Assembly: GCF_014650435.1 (NCBI RefSeq)
Contig: NZ_BMUY01000004.1
Span: 248,001-312,000 of the forward strand
Length of the DNA stretch: 64,000 nt
Reading direction: 5' to 3'
DNA from: Streptomyces tendae
GTDB lineage: Bacteria > Actinomycetota > Actinomycetes > Streptomycetales > Streptomycetaceae
A program made the translations under genes and the position numbers. Position 1 is the stretch's first letter; each line of letters begins with the position of its first letter. Positions 8,833-17,014 of this stretch are shown in pieces. Under the pieces are notes generated by a model. That model was not told where the DNA came from, searched no databases, and worked only from the letters and a program-made list of their open reading frames with translations.

Positions 8833-10488
8833 ATGCAGAAGACCAAGGCCGCACTCTGGGAATTCCTCCAGGGGCTCGGCAAGACGTTCATGCTCCCGGT
8901 GGCCCTGCTCGCGTTCTGCGGCATCATGCTGGGCATCGGGTCCTCGCTGTCCAGCGAGGCGGTCACTGACAACGTTGCCTTCCTGAAGGGCGAGGGCTTC
9001 CACGTCGTCTTCACCTGGATGGCCAACACCGGTCTGGTCGCCTTCACGTTCCTGCCCGTCCTCTTCGCGATGGCCATTCCGCTCGGTCTGGCCCGGGAGG
9101 ACAAGGGCGTGGCCGCGTTCTCCGGCTTCGTCGGCTACGTCGCCATGAACCTCGCGGTGAACTTCTACCTCACCGCCAAGGGCGTCGACTTCGAGGACGA
9201 GAAGGCGATCGAGCACTACGGCATAGCCGACGTGCTGGGTGTGCAGTCGATCGACACGGGACTGCTCGGCGCCGTGGCCGTTGGCATCGTTGTCAGCCTG
9301 CTCCACCGGCGCTTCCGCACCCAGCGGATGCCCGACGCGCTCGCCTTCTTCGGCGGGCTGCGCTTCGTCCCGATCGTCTCCGCCCTGGTCCTGAGCGTGC
9401 TCGGCCTGCTCATCCCGCTGGTGTGGCCCACCTTCAACGGCTGGATCAACGCGGTGGGCCGGGGCATCGGGCACACGGGCGTCTTCGGACCGTTCTTCTT
9501 CGGCATGGGCGAGGTGTTGCTGCGCCCGATCGGCCTGCACCACATCCTCGTCGCCATGTTCCGCTTCACGGACGTCGGCGGCTCGGGCACCGTGTGCGGC
9601 GACCACGTCTCCGGTGCGCTGAACCTGTTCTACGCCCAGCTGGACTGCTCGGCGGCACCCAACTCGGCCGTCACCGACGCCACGCACTTCCTCTCCCAGG
9701 GCAAGATGGCGGCCTACCTGGGCGGTCTGCCGGGCGCCGCACTCGCGATGTACCACTGCGCCAGGCGCCGGATGCGTCCGGAGATCAAGGCGCTGCTCGT
9801 GTCCGGCGTGGTGGCCTGCGTGGTCGGCGGCATCACGGAGCCGCTGGAGTTCCTGTTCCTCTTCGTCGCCCCGTGGCTGTACCTCATCCACGCGGTCCTG
9901 GTGGGACTGGGCTTCCTCACGGCGGCCGTGCTCGGCGTCTTCATCGGCAACACCGACGGCAACGTCATCGACTGGCTGGTCTTCGGTGTGCTCCAGGGCT
10001 CGACGACCAAGTGGTATCTGGTGCCGGTGATCGCGGCGGTGTGGTTCGCCGCGTACTACTTCCTGTTCCGCTGGGCCATCACGCGCTTCGACCTCAAGAC
10101 GCCCGGCCGGGAGGACCCGCCGGCCGACGACGGGCACGACGCGGCGCACAGCGAGGGGCACGACGAGGCGCACGACGGGGAACGGGACGAGGTCGAGGGC
10201 GGGCAGGCGCCGGAGCAGGTGCGCGAGCTGGTCGCGGGGAAGTACGACGCCGTCGCCATGCTCGACGCGATCGGCGGCGCGGGCAACATCCAGTCCCTGG
10301 ACAACTGCATCACGCGTCTGCGCATGACGGTGGCGGACGCCGAACGGGTCGACGAGGCACGGCTGAAGAAGCTGGGGGCCGTGGGCGTCATCAAGCTCGA
10401 CGGGCACAACGTGCAGGTCATCATCGGCCCGCAGGTCCAGTCCGTGAAGGACGCCATCGCGACGATGCTCCCGGTGGGCCGACCGTGA
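8833..10488 (+). CDS. malX: PTS transporter subunit EIICB, MalX-like (glucose/maltose type)
   Basis: Membrane permease of the phosphotransferase system, 551 aa. The EIIC part (about 1-420) has some ten hydrophobic segments and the conserved GITEPLEFLF motif. A charged linker rich in Asp, Glu and His (about 428-460) leads to an EIIB domain whose phosphorylated cysteine is in SLDNCITRLR (Cys492). No EIIA domain is attached, so a separate EIIA (Crr-type) must supply phosphate. The TGA overlaps the GTG of the next gene, a MalY-like C-S lyase. This is the malX-malY order of Escherichia coli, without the malI regulator. The sugar is not proven by sequence. Confidence 0.9.
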   Translation: MQKTKAALWEFLQGLGKTFMLPVALLAFCGIMLGIGSSLSSEAVTDNVAFLKGEGFHVVFTWMANTGLVAFTFLPVLFAMAIPLGLAREDKGVAAFSGFVGYVAMNLAVNFYLTAKGVDFEDEKAIEHYGIADVLGVQSIDTGLLGAVAVGIVVSLLHRRFRTQRMPDALAFFGGLRFVPIVSALVLSVLGLLIPLVWPTFNGWINAVGRGIGHTGVFGPFFFGMGEVLLRPIGLHHILVAMFRFTDVGGSGTVCGDHVSGALNLFYAQLDCSAAPNSAVTDATHFLSQGKMAAYLGGLPGAALAMYHCARRRMRPEIKALLVSGVVACVVGGITEPLEFLFLFVAPWLYLIHAVLVGLGFLTAAVLGVFIGNTDGNVIDWLVFGVLQGSTTKWYLVPVIAAVWFAAYYFLFRWAITRFDLKTPGREDPPADDGHDAAHSEGHDEAHDGERDEVEGGQAPEQVRELVAGKYDAVAMLDAIGGAGNIQSLDNCITRLRMTVADAERVDEARLKKLGAVGVIKLDGHNVQVIIGPQVQSVKDAIATMLPVGRP

Positions 10489-11696
10489 CCCCGCACTCGT
10501 CCCCGGCTGCCCCGATTCCCGGGCCCGCGTCCGCGCCGTACGACTTCGACACACCGGTGGACCGGCGCGGCACCTGGTGCACGCAGTGGGACTACGTCCA
10601 GGACCGTTTCGGCGTGCCGGACCTGCTGCCGTTCACCATCTCCGACATGGACTTCGAGACCGCTCCCGAGGTGCTGGCGGCGCTGCGCGGGCGTCTGGAC
10701 CACGGGGTGCTCGGCTACTCGCGCTGGCGCCAGGACGACTTCCTGTCCGCGATCGTCCACTGGTACGCGTCGCGGCACGACACGGACGTGGATCCGGGGT
10801 CGATCGTCTACGCGCCGTCCGTCGTCTACCAGGTCTCCCGGTTGCTGCACCTGTGGTCGCGGCCGGGCGACGGGGTGGTCGCCCACACCCCGATGTACGA
10901 CGCGTTCCCCAAGACCGTGTCGGCGGGCGGCCGACGGCTCCTGGAATGCCCCCTGGACGACTGGGCGGAACTGGAGCGGCTGTTGGCGCTGCCCGACACG
11001 GCCGTGCTGCTGCTGTGCTCGCCGCACAACCCGACGGGCAGGGTGTGGTCGGCCGGTGAACTGGACCGGATGGCCCGGCTGTGCGCACGGCACGGCGTCG
11101 CGGTCGTCAGCGACGAGATCCACTCCGACCTGGCGTACGCCCCGAACGTCCACCGCCCGTGGGTCAGGCACGGCCGCGACGGCCGCTGGGCCGTGGTCAC
11201 TTCGGCGTCCAAGTCCTTCAACATCCCCGCGCTCACAGGCAGTTACGGCATCATTGGCGACCCCGCATCGCGCGACGCCTACCTGCGCCATCTCAAGGAC
11301 GCGGACGGGCTCTCCTCCCCCGCGGTGCTGTCGCTGGTCGGTCACATCGCCGCCTACCGCGAGGGGGCGCCCTGGCTGGACGCGCTGCGCGGGTATCTGG
11401 CGGGCAACCTCGCGATGGTCGCCGATCGTCTCCACGAGGCGTTCCCGCGGCTCGGCTGGCAGCCCCCGCAGGCGGGTTACCTGGCCTGGATCGACCTGCG
11501 GCCGCTGGGCGTCGACGACCAGGAGCTGCAACGGGAGCTGGTGGAGACCGAGAAGGTGGCCGTCATGCCGGGCGCCGCCTACGGTTCCCCGGGACGGGTC
11601 CGGCTCAACGTCGGCTGTCCCCGCTCCAAGGCGCGGTCGGGTGTCGAGGCGCTGGTCCGGTCGCTGCGACGGCTCGGCGGCACGGAGGGGTCATGA
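10485..11696 (+). CDS. malY: MalY/PatB-like PLP-dependent C-S lyase/aminotransferase
   Basis: Fold-type I PLP enzyme of 403 aa. Characteristic sequences are FTISDMDFETAPEV, LLCSPHNPTGRVW, VVSDEIHSDL (Asp binding the cofactor nitrogen) and SASKSFNIPAL with the Schiff-base Lys243. Members are cystathionine beta-lyases, and E. coli MalY also represses the maltose system by binding MalT. The GTG at 10485 overlaps the permease stop (GTGA), implying translational coupling. Whether it acts metabolically or as a regulator here cannot be told; Streptomyces lacks the E. coli MalT circuit as far as I know. Confidence 0.88.
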   Translation: MTPHSSPAAPIPGPASAPYDFDTPVDRRGTWCTQWDYVQDRFGVPDLLPFTISDMDFETAPEVLAALRGRLDHGVLGYSRWRQDDFLSAIVHWYASRHDTDVDPGSIVYAPSVVYQVSRLLHLWSRPGDGVVAHTPMYDAFPKTVSAGGRRLLECPLDDWAELERLLALPDTAVLLLCSPHNPTGRVWSAGELDRMARLCARHGVAVVSDEIHSDLAYAPNVHRPWVRHGRDGRWAVVTSASKSFNIPALTGSYGIIGDPASRDAYLRHLKDADGLSSPAVLSLVGHIAAYREGAPWLDALRGYLAGNLAMVADRLHEAFPRLGWQPPQAGYLAWIDLRPLGVDDQELQRELVETEKVAVMPGAAYGSPGRVRLNVGCPRSKARSGVEALVRSLRRLGGTEGS

Positions 11697-11790
11697 GTAC
11701 CGCGGGCTGACGCCCCTCCCCCGTGTTGCAGGCGCGCCGGGCCCGGCGGAGACTGGCCGTGAGCGACCGCGGCCGGAGAGGGCCTGGACG

Positions 11791-12582
11791 ATGGGCGAGT
11801 ACGCGGACCTTCGCGGGGTCAGGACCTGGTACGAGACCGAGGGGACCGGCGAGCCGCTGGTCCTGCTGCACGGCGGTCTGTGCACCAACGACACCTGGGG
11901 AGCGCAGCGCCCCGATCTCGCCGCCGGGTACCGCGTCTTCCTGCCCGAGCGGCGCGCGCACGGCCACACCCCGGACGTGGCGGGTCCGCTCACCTACCGG
12001 GACATGGCCGAGGACACCGTGGCGTTCGTCGAGACCGTCGTGGGCGGCCCCGCACACCTGGTCGGCTGGAGCGACGGCGGGGTCGTCGCGCTGCTCGTCG
12101 CCGTCGCCCGGCCCGACCTGGTACGCGGGATCGTGGTGATCGGGGCCAACTTCCGGCCCGCGACCGAGTGCTTCGTCGATCCCGGCATGCTCGACGCGAT
12201 GACGCCCGAGGGACCGGACCTGGCGTTCTTCCGCGAGCTGTACGAGGCCGTCTCGCCGGACGGCGCGGACCACTGGCCGGTGGCGGCGGCGAAGGTGCTC
12301 GACATGTGGCGCACCCAGCCGACGCTCAGCACGAACGAGCTGGCCCGCGTCCAGGCGCCCACCCTCGTGATGTCCGGCGACGACGACCTGATGACGCTGG
12401 AGCACACGACCGCCCTGTACCGCGCCGTCCCCGGTGCCCAACTCGCCGTCGTGCCCGGCGCCTCCCATCTGGTGCCGCTGGAGAAGGCGGCCCTGGTCAA
12501 CGGGCTGATCCGGGACCACCTCACCCAGGGCGAGGTCGAGACGATGCTGCCGGTCAGGCGGGCGCACCCGCGCAGCGGGTGA
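11791..12582 (+). CDS. alpha/beta hydrolase
   Basis: 263 aa, single-domain alpha/beta hydrolase with no signal peptide. The oxyanion motif is LVLLHGGLC, the nucleophile elbow GWSDGG (Ser), the acid probably Asp in SGDDDLMT, and the His in GASHLVPLEK. ATG 11791 follows GGAGAGGG. It lies 94 bp after malY on the same strand and meets the oppositely transcribed DUF2891 gene at its 3' end. The substrate is unknown; it could be an esterase, peptidase or lactonase-like enzyme. Confidence 0.85.
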   Translation: MGEYADLRGVRTWYETEGTGEPLVLLHGGLCTNDTWGAQRPDLAAGYRVFLPERRAHGHTPDVAGPLTYRDMAEDTVAFVETVVGGPAHLVGWSDGGVVALLVAVARPDLVRGIVVIGANFRPATECFVDPGMLDAMTPEGPDLAFFRELYEAVSPDGADHWPVAAAKVLDMWRTQPTLSTNELARVQAPTLVMSGDDDLMTLEHTTALYRAVPGAQLAVVPGASHLVPLEKAALVNGLIRDHLTQGEVETMLPVRRAHPRSG

Positions 12583-12618
12583 CGCGGCGTCGGGGGCGCG
12601 GGGCCAACGGATCCAGCG

Positions 12619-13644
12619 TCAGCGGCGCGCGGCCACCGGAGCCAACGGATCCAGCGCCAGGGCCGCGAAGGTCGCCAGCCAGTGGTCGGTGGTGAAGTCG
12701 CCGCGCTCGACCGCCGGCAGACCCGCCGTGAGGTGCGCCCCGGCCGCCTCTCCCAGGCGGGTGCGGACCGGGCCCTCGGGCAGGGCGTCGGCGAGCGAGC
12801 GCAGCGCGGCTGCCCTGCTGAGCGTCAGGCCGAGCAGGTGGCCGATCTGCGGGTCGGCGTGGTCGGAGACGACCGGCACCTCCAGCAGGGCGCAGGGGGC
12901 ACCGGCCGCGAGGCCGGGCAGGAAGCGGTCGAGCCACCGCGCCAGCCGCTCCGGTGCGAGGACCCTGCGCATCGCGTCGGCCTCGGTGAGCGCCGGGGAC
13001 AGGAAGTCCTGCCCGGACGGCTCCCAGTGGGCGGGTGCGTCGTGGTCGTCGGCGAACCAGCTCAGCAGGCGTTCCCGCACGGCTCGCTCGGTCCCGGCCG
13101 ACAGTTCCCCCGAGTCGAGTGCGAGGCCCAGCGCGAAGGCGCTGTTGGGGTGGTTGCCGTGGCGCACGGGATAGGTGGCCTTGGGCAGCCAGTCGGCCAG
13201 CAGCCCGTCGACGGCGTCCACCGCCGGCCGCAGTGCCCCGGCCCAGCGCTCGCCCTCCGGGCCACCGTGCGCCCGGCACTCGGCGGCGAGTGCGAGCAGC
13301 CACGCCCAGCCGTAGGGGCGCTCGAAGGACGGGCGGTCGCGCAGGTAGGCGGCCTCGGTGGCGAGGTTGTCGGGGGTGAGGTGCCCGTCGAGCACGGCGA
13401 CGGCGGCCGCGGCGTCCGGCAGGGCGGGGGTGCCGCCGTGGCGGCGCAGCAGGCGGACGAGCAGCCAGTGCATGTGCACCGAGGAGTGCCAGTCGTAGGC
13501 GCCGTAGAAGGCGGGGTGCAGGGAGCGCGGTGCGAGGTGCTCGTCGGCGGAAGTGATCAGGTGGGCGGGGAAGTTGGGGTACTCGCGGGTGATGTTCGCC
13601 AGGGCGAGCTGGGCGAAGGGGGCCGCGTGGGCGCTGAGCGGCAT
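12619..13644 (-). CDS. DUF2891 family protein, coupled to pyroglutamyl peptidase
   Basis: Cytosolic-looking protein of 341 aa with no signal peptide or membrane span. It matches the DUF2891 family as I know it: HPAFYGAYDWHSSVHMHWLL near residue 45, RPYGWAWLLALAAE, YPVRHGNHPNSAFALGLALD and DFLSPALTEADAMRRVL. The conserved His, Trp and Asp residues and helical repeats suggest an alpha/alpha-barrel enzyme or binding protein, but the function is not established. Its ATG overlaps the pcp stop (ATGA), so it is translationally coupled to pyroglutamyl peptidase and is last in the DUF969-DUF979-pcp-DUF2891 operon. A role in pyroglutamyl-peptide or 5-oxoproline metabolism is inferred from that context only. 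Confidence 0.82.
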   Translation of the reverse strand: MPLSAHAAPFAQLALANITREYPNFPAHLITSADEHLAPRSLHPAFYGAYDWHSSVHMHWLLVRLLRRHGGTPALPDAAAAVAVLDGHLTPDNLATEAAYLRDRPSFERPYGWAWLLALAAECRAHGGPEGERWAGALRPAVDAVDGLLADWLPKATYPVRHGNHPNSAFALGLALDSGELSAGTERAVRERLLSWFADDHDAPAHWEPSGQDFLSPALTEADAMRRVLAPERLARWLDRFLPGLAAGAPCALLEVPVVSDHADPQIGHLLGLTLSRAAALRSLADALPEGPVRTRLGEAAGAHLTAGLPAVERGDFTTDHWLATFAALALDPLAPVAARR

Positions 13645-14294
13645 CAGTGGGTGGCTCCTTCGGTGACCTTGAGGTCCTGCTCGGCGGGGGTGCGGGCGGC
13701 GGTGGCCAGCAGGGCGCGCAGGCCGTGGGCGACGGTGGCGGGCGGGAGGGCGGGCGCGGTGCCGTCGGGCACCTGCTCCGGCGCCCAGGGCACGTGCGCG
13801 AAGCCGCCGCGTATGTGCGGGAACTCGGTGGCGATGAGGTGGCCGAGGCCGTAGGCCACGTGGTTGCAGACGAAGGTGCCGGCCGTGTTGGAGACGGCGG
13901 CCGGGACCCCGGCCTCGCGCATCGCGGCGACGCACGCCTTGACGGGGAGGGTGGAGAAGTAGGCGGCGGGGCCGTCCGGGACCACCGGTTCGTCGATGGG
14001 TTGTCGGCCTGCGTTGTCGGGGATGCGCGCGTCGTCGACGTTGATGCCGACCCGCTCCACGGTGACGCCCGGGCGTCCGCCCGCCTGCCCCAGGCAGAGC
14101 ACCAGGTCGGGGTTCTCGGCCCGGACGGCGTCGCGCAGGGCGTCGAGGGCCTTGCCGAAGACGCAGGGCAGTTCGGCCGCGGTGACCGTGAGCCCGGCGG
14201 GCGGCTCGGCGGCCACCAGGGAGGCCGCCTGCCAGGACGGGTTCACGCGCTCTCCGCCGAAGGGGGCGAAGCCGGTGATGAGGACACGGGTCAT
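13644..14294 (-). CDS. pcp: pyroglutamyl-peptidase I
   Basis: Removes N-terminal pyroglutamate (5-oxoproline) from peptides in the cytosol. 216 aa, the usual length for the C15 cysteine peptidase family. The start MTRVLITGFAPFGG is diagnostic. The catalytic residues are visible: Glu in GVTVERVGIN, Cys in SNTAGTFVCNHVAYG and His in RGGFAHVPW. It sits between the DUF979 permease gene and DUF2891, with its stop overlapping the latter's ATG. The divergent pxpABC genes would convert the released 5-oxoproline to glutamate, so this gene feeds that pathway. Confidence 0.95.
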   Translation of the reverse strand: MTRVLITGFAPFGGERVNPSWQAASLVAAEPPAGLTVTAAELPCVFGKALDALRDAVRAENPDLVLCLGQAGGRPGVTVERVGINVDDARIPDNAGRQPIDEPVVPDGPAAYFSTLPVKACVAAMREAGVPAAVSNTAGTFVCNHVAYGLGHLIATEFPHIRGGFAHVPWAPEQVPDGTAPALPPATVAHGLRALLATAARTPAEQDLKVTEGATH

Positions 14295-14354
14295 GGGCGT
14301 TCCTTGCCGTGCGGGTCGGGCGGGGATCAGGGGGCGGGTACCGGGCAGCGTGCG

Positions 14355-15329
14355 TCAGAAGGCGAAGAGCGCCATGATCACGGTGCAGCAGCCGAGCAGG
14401 GCGATGCCCGTCGGCAGCTGAGCCTTGATCGGCCCGTACTGGTCCTTCAGTTCGAGCAGGGTGGCCGGGACGATGTTGAAGTTCGCGGCCATCGGTGTGC
14501 ACAGGGTGCCGGCGAAACCGGCCAGCATGCCGATCGCGAGGACGGCGGGCTCGTTGCCGTGCATCTGCTGGATGAGTACGGGCCAGCCGATCGCCGCGGT
14601 CATCACCGGGAAGGCCGCGAAGGCGTTGCCCATGATGACGGTGAACAGGAACATGCCGACGCAGTAGGCGAGCACGGCCAGGTACTTGGAGTCGTCGGGG
14701 AGGACCTTGTTCATGATGTCGCCGACCTGGTCGCCCACCCCGGCGGCGGCGAAGATCGAGCCGAGCACGGCGAGGAGCTGGGGCAGCAGCAGGGCGGAGC
14801 CCATCGCCTCCAGCATGGAGCGGCCGGAGTGGATCGGGACGGAGACCTTCTTCTCGCCGGTGACGAGCATGCCGACGACGAGTGCGGCGATGCAGCCGAG
14901 GCCGAGCCCGAGGAGGGTGGCCTTGCCCGACTCGAAGAGTCCGGACTCGTCGAGCACGGAGGCGCAGACGATGGCGACCAGCGGGATGGTCAGCGCGGGA
15001 ATGAAGATCTTGTTGCCGAGCCGGGCGGCCGCGGCCTCGCGCTGTTCGCCTGTGGTGGTGACCGGGACGCCCTTGCCGAGGAAGTTGAAGCCGGCCAGCA
15101 CGATCAGGGCGAGGACGGCGACGCCGAGCGGTTCGGCGGGCAGGGTCCAGCCGCCGTTGCCGGCGGTGGCGTTGGCCACGCCGGTGCCGTAGGGGAAGGT
15201 GAGTCCGAGCAGGCCCCAGAAGGCGGCGGACGTCCACCGCTTGGGGTTGCTGCGGTCGGTGGCCATCTGCACGGCCATCACGACGAAGACGAGGCCTATC
15301 AGCCAGTACAGCCATTCGACCTTGATCAC
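14355..15329 (-). CDS. DUF979 membrane protein, probable 5-oxoproline/pyroglutamyl transporter subunit
   Basis: Integral membrane protein of about 324 aa with roughly nine hydrophobic segments (WLYWLIGLVFVVMAVQM, FIPALTIPLVAIVCASVL, ALLLPQLLAVLGSIF and others) and the NIVPATLLELKDQYGPIKAQ C-terminal pattern of DUF979. GTG 15329 is chosen because it overlaps the DUF969 stop (GTGA); longer readings of the frame have no support. DUF969 and DUF979 occur as a pair and are thought to form one permease, usually near pcp and oxoprolinase genes. Transport of 5-oxoproline is therefore likely here but rests on family context. Confidence 0.85.
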   Translation of the reverse strand: MIKVEWLYWLIGLVFVVMAVQMATDRSNPKRWTSAAFWGLLGLTFPYGTGVANATAGNGGWTLPAEPLGVAVLALIVLAGFNFLGKGVPVTTTGEQREAAAARLGNKIFIPALTIPLVAIVCASVLDESGLFESGKATLLGLGLGCIAALVVGMLVTGEKKVSVPIHSGRSMLEAMGSALLLPQLLAVLGSIFAAAGVGDQVGDIMNKVLPDDSKYLAVLAYCVGMFLFTVIMGNAFAAFPVMTAAIGWPVLIQQMHGNEPAVLAIGMLAGFAGTLCTPMAANFNIVPATLLELKDQYGPIKAQLPTGIALLGCCTVIMALFAF

Positions 15330-16045
15330 TTGTCGGCCCCCTCGGGAAGCGGCAGGTCGTGCTCGGCGGCGGCCTGCGCCATCTCGCGTTCGAGCTGCTT
15401 GTCCATGAGCAGCAGCCGGGCACCGTGGATGAGGAAGGCGCAGACGGCGAGCGGGATCGCCCACAGGGCGAGCTGGGTCGGCTCGATGTCCTGGTGGTAG
15501 GTCGAGTTCACGAAGCCGGTGATCAGCAGGATCGAGCCGATCGCGATGAAGCAGTCCTCGCCGAAGAAGACGCCCACGGTGTCGGCCGAGGCCGAGTACG
15601 AGCGCACCTTCTCGCGCAGCCTGTCGGGCAGCTTGGCCCCGGTGGAGCGTTCGGCGGCGGCCTCGGCCATCGGGGCCACCAGGGGCCGCACCGTCTGTGC
15701 CGGGCCGCCGATGCTGTTCAGGCCGAAGGCCGCGGTGACCTGCCGGACCAGCAGGTAGACGGTGAGGAACCGGCCGGCGCTGAGCTTGCCCAGGCGGCCG
15801 ATGAGATTGCGGGCCTGCTCGCGCAGGCCGTAGCGCTCGAGCAGCCCGATCACGGGGAGCACGATGGCGTAGACGGTGACCGAGCGGCTGTCGGCGAAGG
15901 ACCGGCCGAAGGCCGCGAGGACCTCCAGCGGGTTCATCTTGCCGAGCAGTCCGGTGACGATACCGGCGACGCCCACCACGAGGACGGGGTTGCGGCGCGT
16001 GACGAATCCGAGGATCACCACGACCACACCGAGGAGAACGATCAT
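15326..16045 (-). CDS. DUF969 membrane protein, partner of the DUF979 permease
   Basis: About 239 aa, integral membrane. It opens MIVLLGVVVVILGFV, has a VYAIVLPVIGLLERYGL segment, the conserved AAFGLNSIGGPAQTVRPLVAPMAEAAAE loop, and FFGEDCFIAIGSILLITGF near the C terminus. ATG 16045 has AAGAAGG seven bases upstream; starts at 16066 and 16081 are possible but lack a good site. It is the first gene of the four-gene minus-strand operon, and its stop overlaps the DUF979 start. Upstream lie two GATCGTTNAACGATC palindromes shared with pxpA. Confidence 0.85.
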   Translation of the reverse strand: MIVLLGVVVVILGFVTRRNPVLVVGVAGIVTGLLGKMNPLEVLAAFGRSFADSRSVTVYAIVLPVIGLLERYGLREQARNLIGRLGKLSAGRFLTVYLLVRQVTAAFGLNSIGGPAQTVRPLVAPMAEAAAERSTGAKLPDRLREKVRSYSASADTVGVFFGEDCFIAIGSILLITGFVNSTYHQDIEPTQLALWAIPLAVCAFLIHGARLLLMDKQLEREMAQAAAEHDLPLPEGADK

Positions 16046-16160
16046 TCGGTGGCCTTCTTCAGGCATGAGGGGGCAGGGCACGGATCCGGAGCTTCGGAAC
16101 GTGACTCATCGGTCCCGGGGACCATAGCTCCAGATGCGTGGCAGATGCACGGACACTAGC

Positions 16161-16246
16161 GATCGTTGAACGATCTAACAAGGGGTGAATTCTCTCGCCC
16201 CCGGAAGCGGACACGCGGACGTCCCTTGTCGGATCGTTCAACGATC
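16161..16246. promoter_or_regulatory. paired operator palindromes of the 5-oxoproline divergon
   Basis: GATCGTTGAACGATC at 16161-16175 and its exact reverse complement GATCGTTCAACGATC at 16232-16246, centres 71 bp apart. They lie between the divergent DUF969 and pxpA operons; the second ends 15 bp before the pxpA GTG. The GTT-N-AAC core is the kind of short symmetric site bound by FadR-type GntR repressors, but no such regulator gene is in this window, so the protein acts in trans from elsewhere. The perfect double palindrome is directly visible; its function is inferred. Confidence 0.85.
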
Positions 16247-16261
16247 GTCTACTTTCAAGGT

Positions 16262-17014
16262 GTGATCGACCTCAACGCAGATCTCGGTGAAGGCTTCGGC
16301 CGCTGGACCCTCACCGACGACGACGCCCTGCTCTCCGTCGTCACCAGCGCCAACGTCGCCTGCGGCTTCCACGCGGGCGACCCGTCGGTGATGCGCCGCG
16401 TCTGCGACCTCGCCGCCGAGCGCGGGGTGCGGATCGGGGCGCAGGTGTCCTACCGCGACCTGGCGGGCTTCGGCCGGCGTGCCATGGACGTGCCCGCCGA
16501 GGAACTGGCGGCGGAGGTGGCGTACCAGATCGGCGCGCTCCGGGTCTTCGCCGAGGCCGCCGGGGCGCGAGTGGCCTATGTGAAGCCGCACGGCGCGCTC
16601 TACAACCGCACCGTCCACGACGCCGAGCAGGCCCGTGCCGTCGTCGCCGGGGTACGGCTGGCGGGCGGTGCGCTGCCCGTGCTCGGGCTCCCCGGCTCGC
16701 TGCTGCTGGCCGCCGCCGCGGACGCGGGGCTCACCGGCGTCCCGGAGGCCTTCGCGGACCGGGCCTACACCGCGCGGGGCACCCTGGTCCCCCGCCGCGA
16801 GGCGGGCTCGGTGGTGACGGACGAGGACGCGGTGGTACGCCGTGCGGTCGCGTTCGCCGTGGAGGGCTCCGTCGAGGCCGTGGACGGCACGACGGTCGCG
16901 GTGGCCGCCCGCTCCCTGTGCGTGCACGGCGACACCCCGAACGCCGCCCGGATCGCAGCCCGGGTGCGCGAGGCGCTGGAGGGGTCCGGGGTCGGGATCG
17001 GGGCGTTCGCATGA
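16262..17014 (+). CDS. pxpA: 5-oxoprolinase subunit A (LamB/YcsF family)
   Basis: With PxpB and PxpC it forms the bacterial ATP-dependent 5-oxoprolinase, which opens 5-oxoproline to glutamate. About 250 aa. The family signature is complete: IDLNADLGEGFGRW at the start, VTSANVACGFHAGDPSVM, VAYVKPHGALYN, EAFADRAYTARGTLVPR and LCVHGDTPNA at the end. GTG 16262 is chosen because the mature family start follows at once. Its Shine-Dalgarno (CAAGG) is weak and close, and the operator lies just upstream, so the transcript may be leaderless or nearly so. The stop overlaps the pxpB ATG. Confidence 0.93.
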   Translation: MIDLNADLGEGFGRWTLTDDDALLSVVTSANVACGFHAGDPSVMRRVCDLAAERGVRIGAQVSYRDLAGFGRRAMDVPAEELAAEVAYQIGALRVFAEAAGARVAYVKPHGALYNRTVHDAEQARAVVAGVRLAGGALPVLGLPGSLLLAAAADAGLTGVPEAFADRAYTARGTLVPRREAGSVVTDEDAVVRRAVAFAVEGSVEAVDGTTVAVAARSLCVHGDTPNAARIAARVREALEGSGVGIGAFA

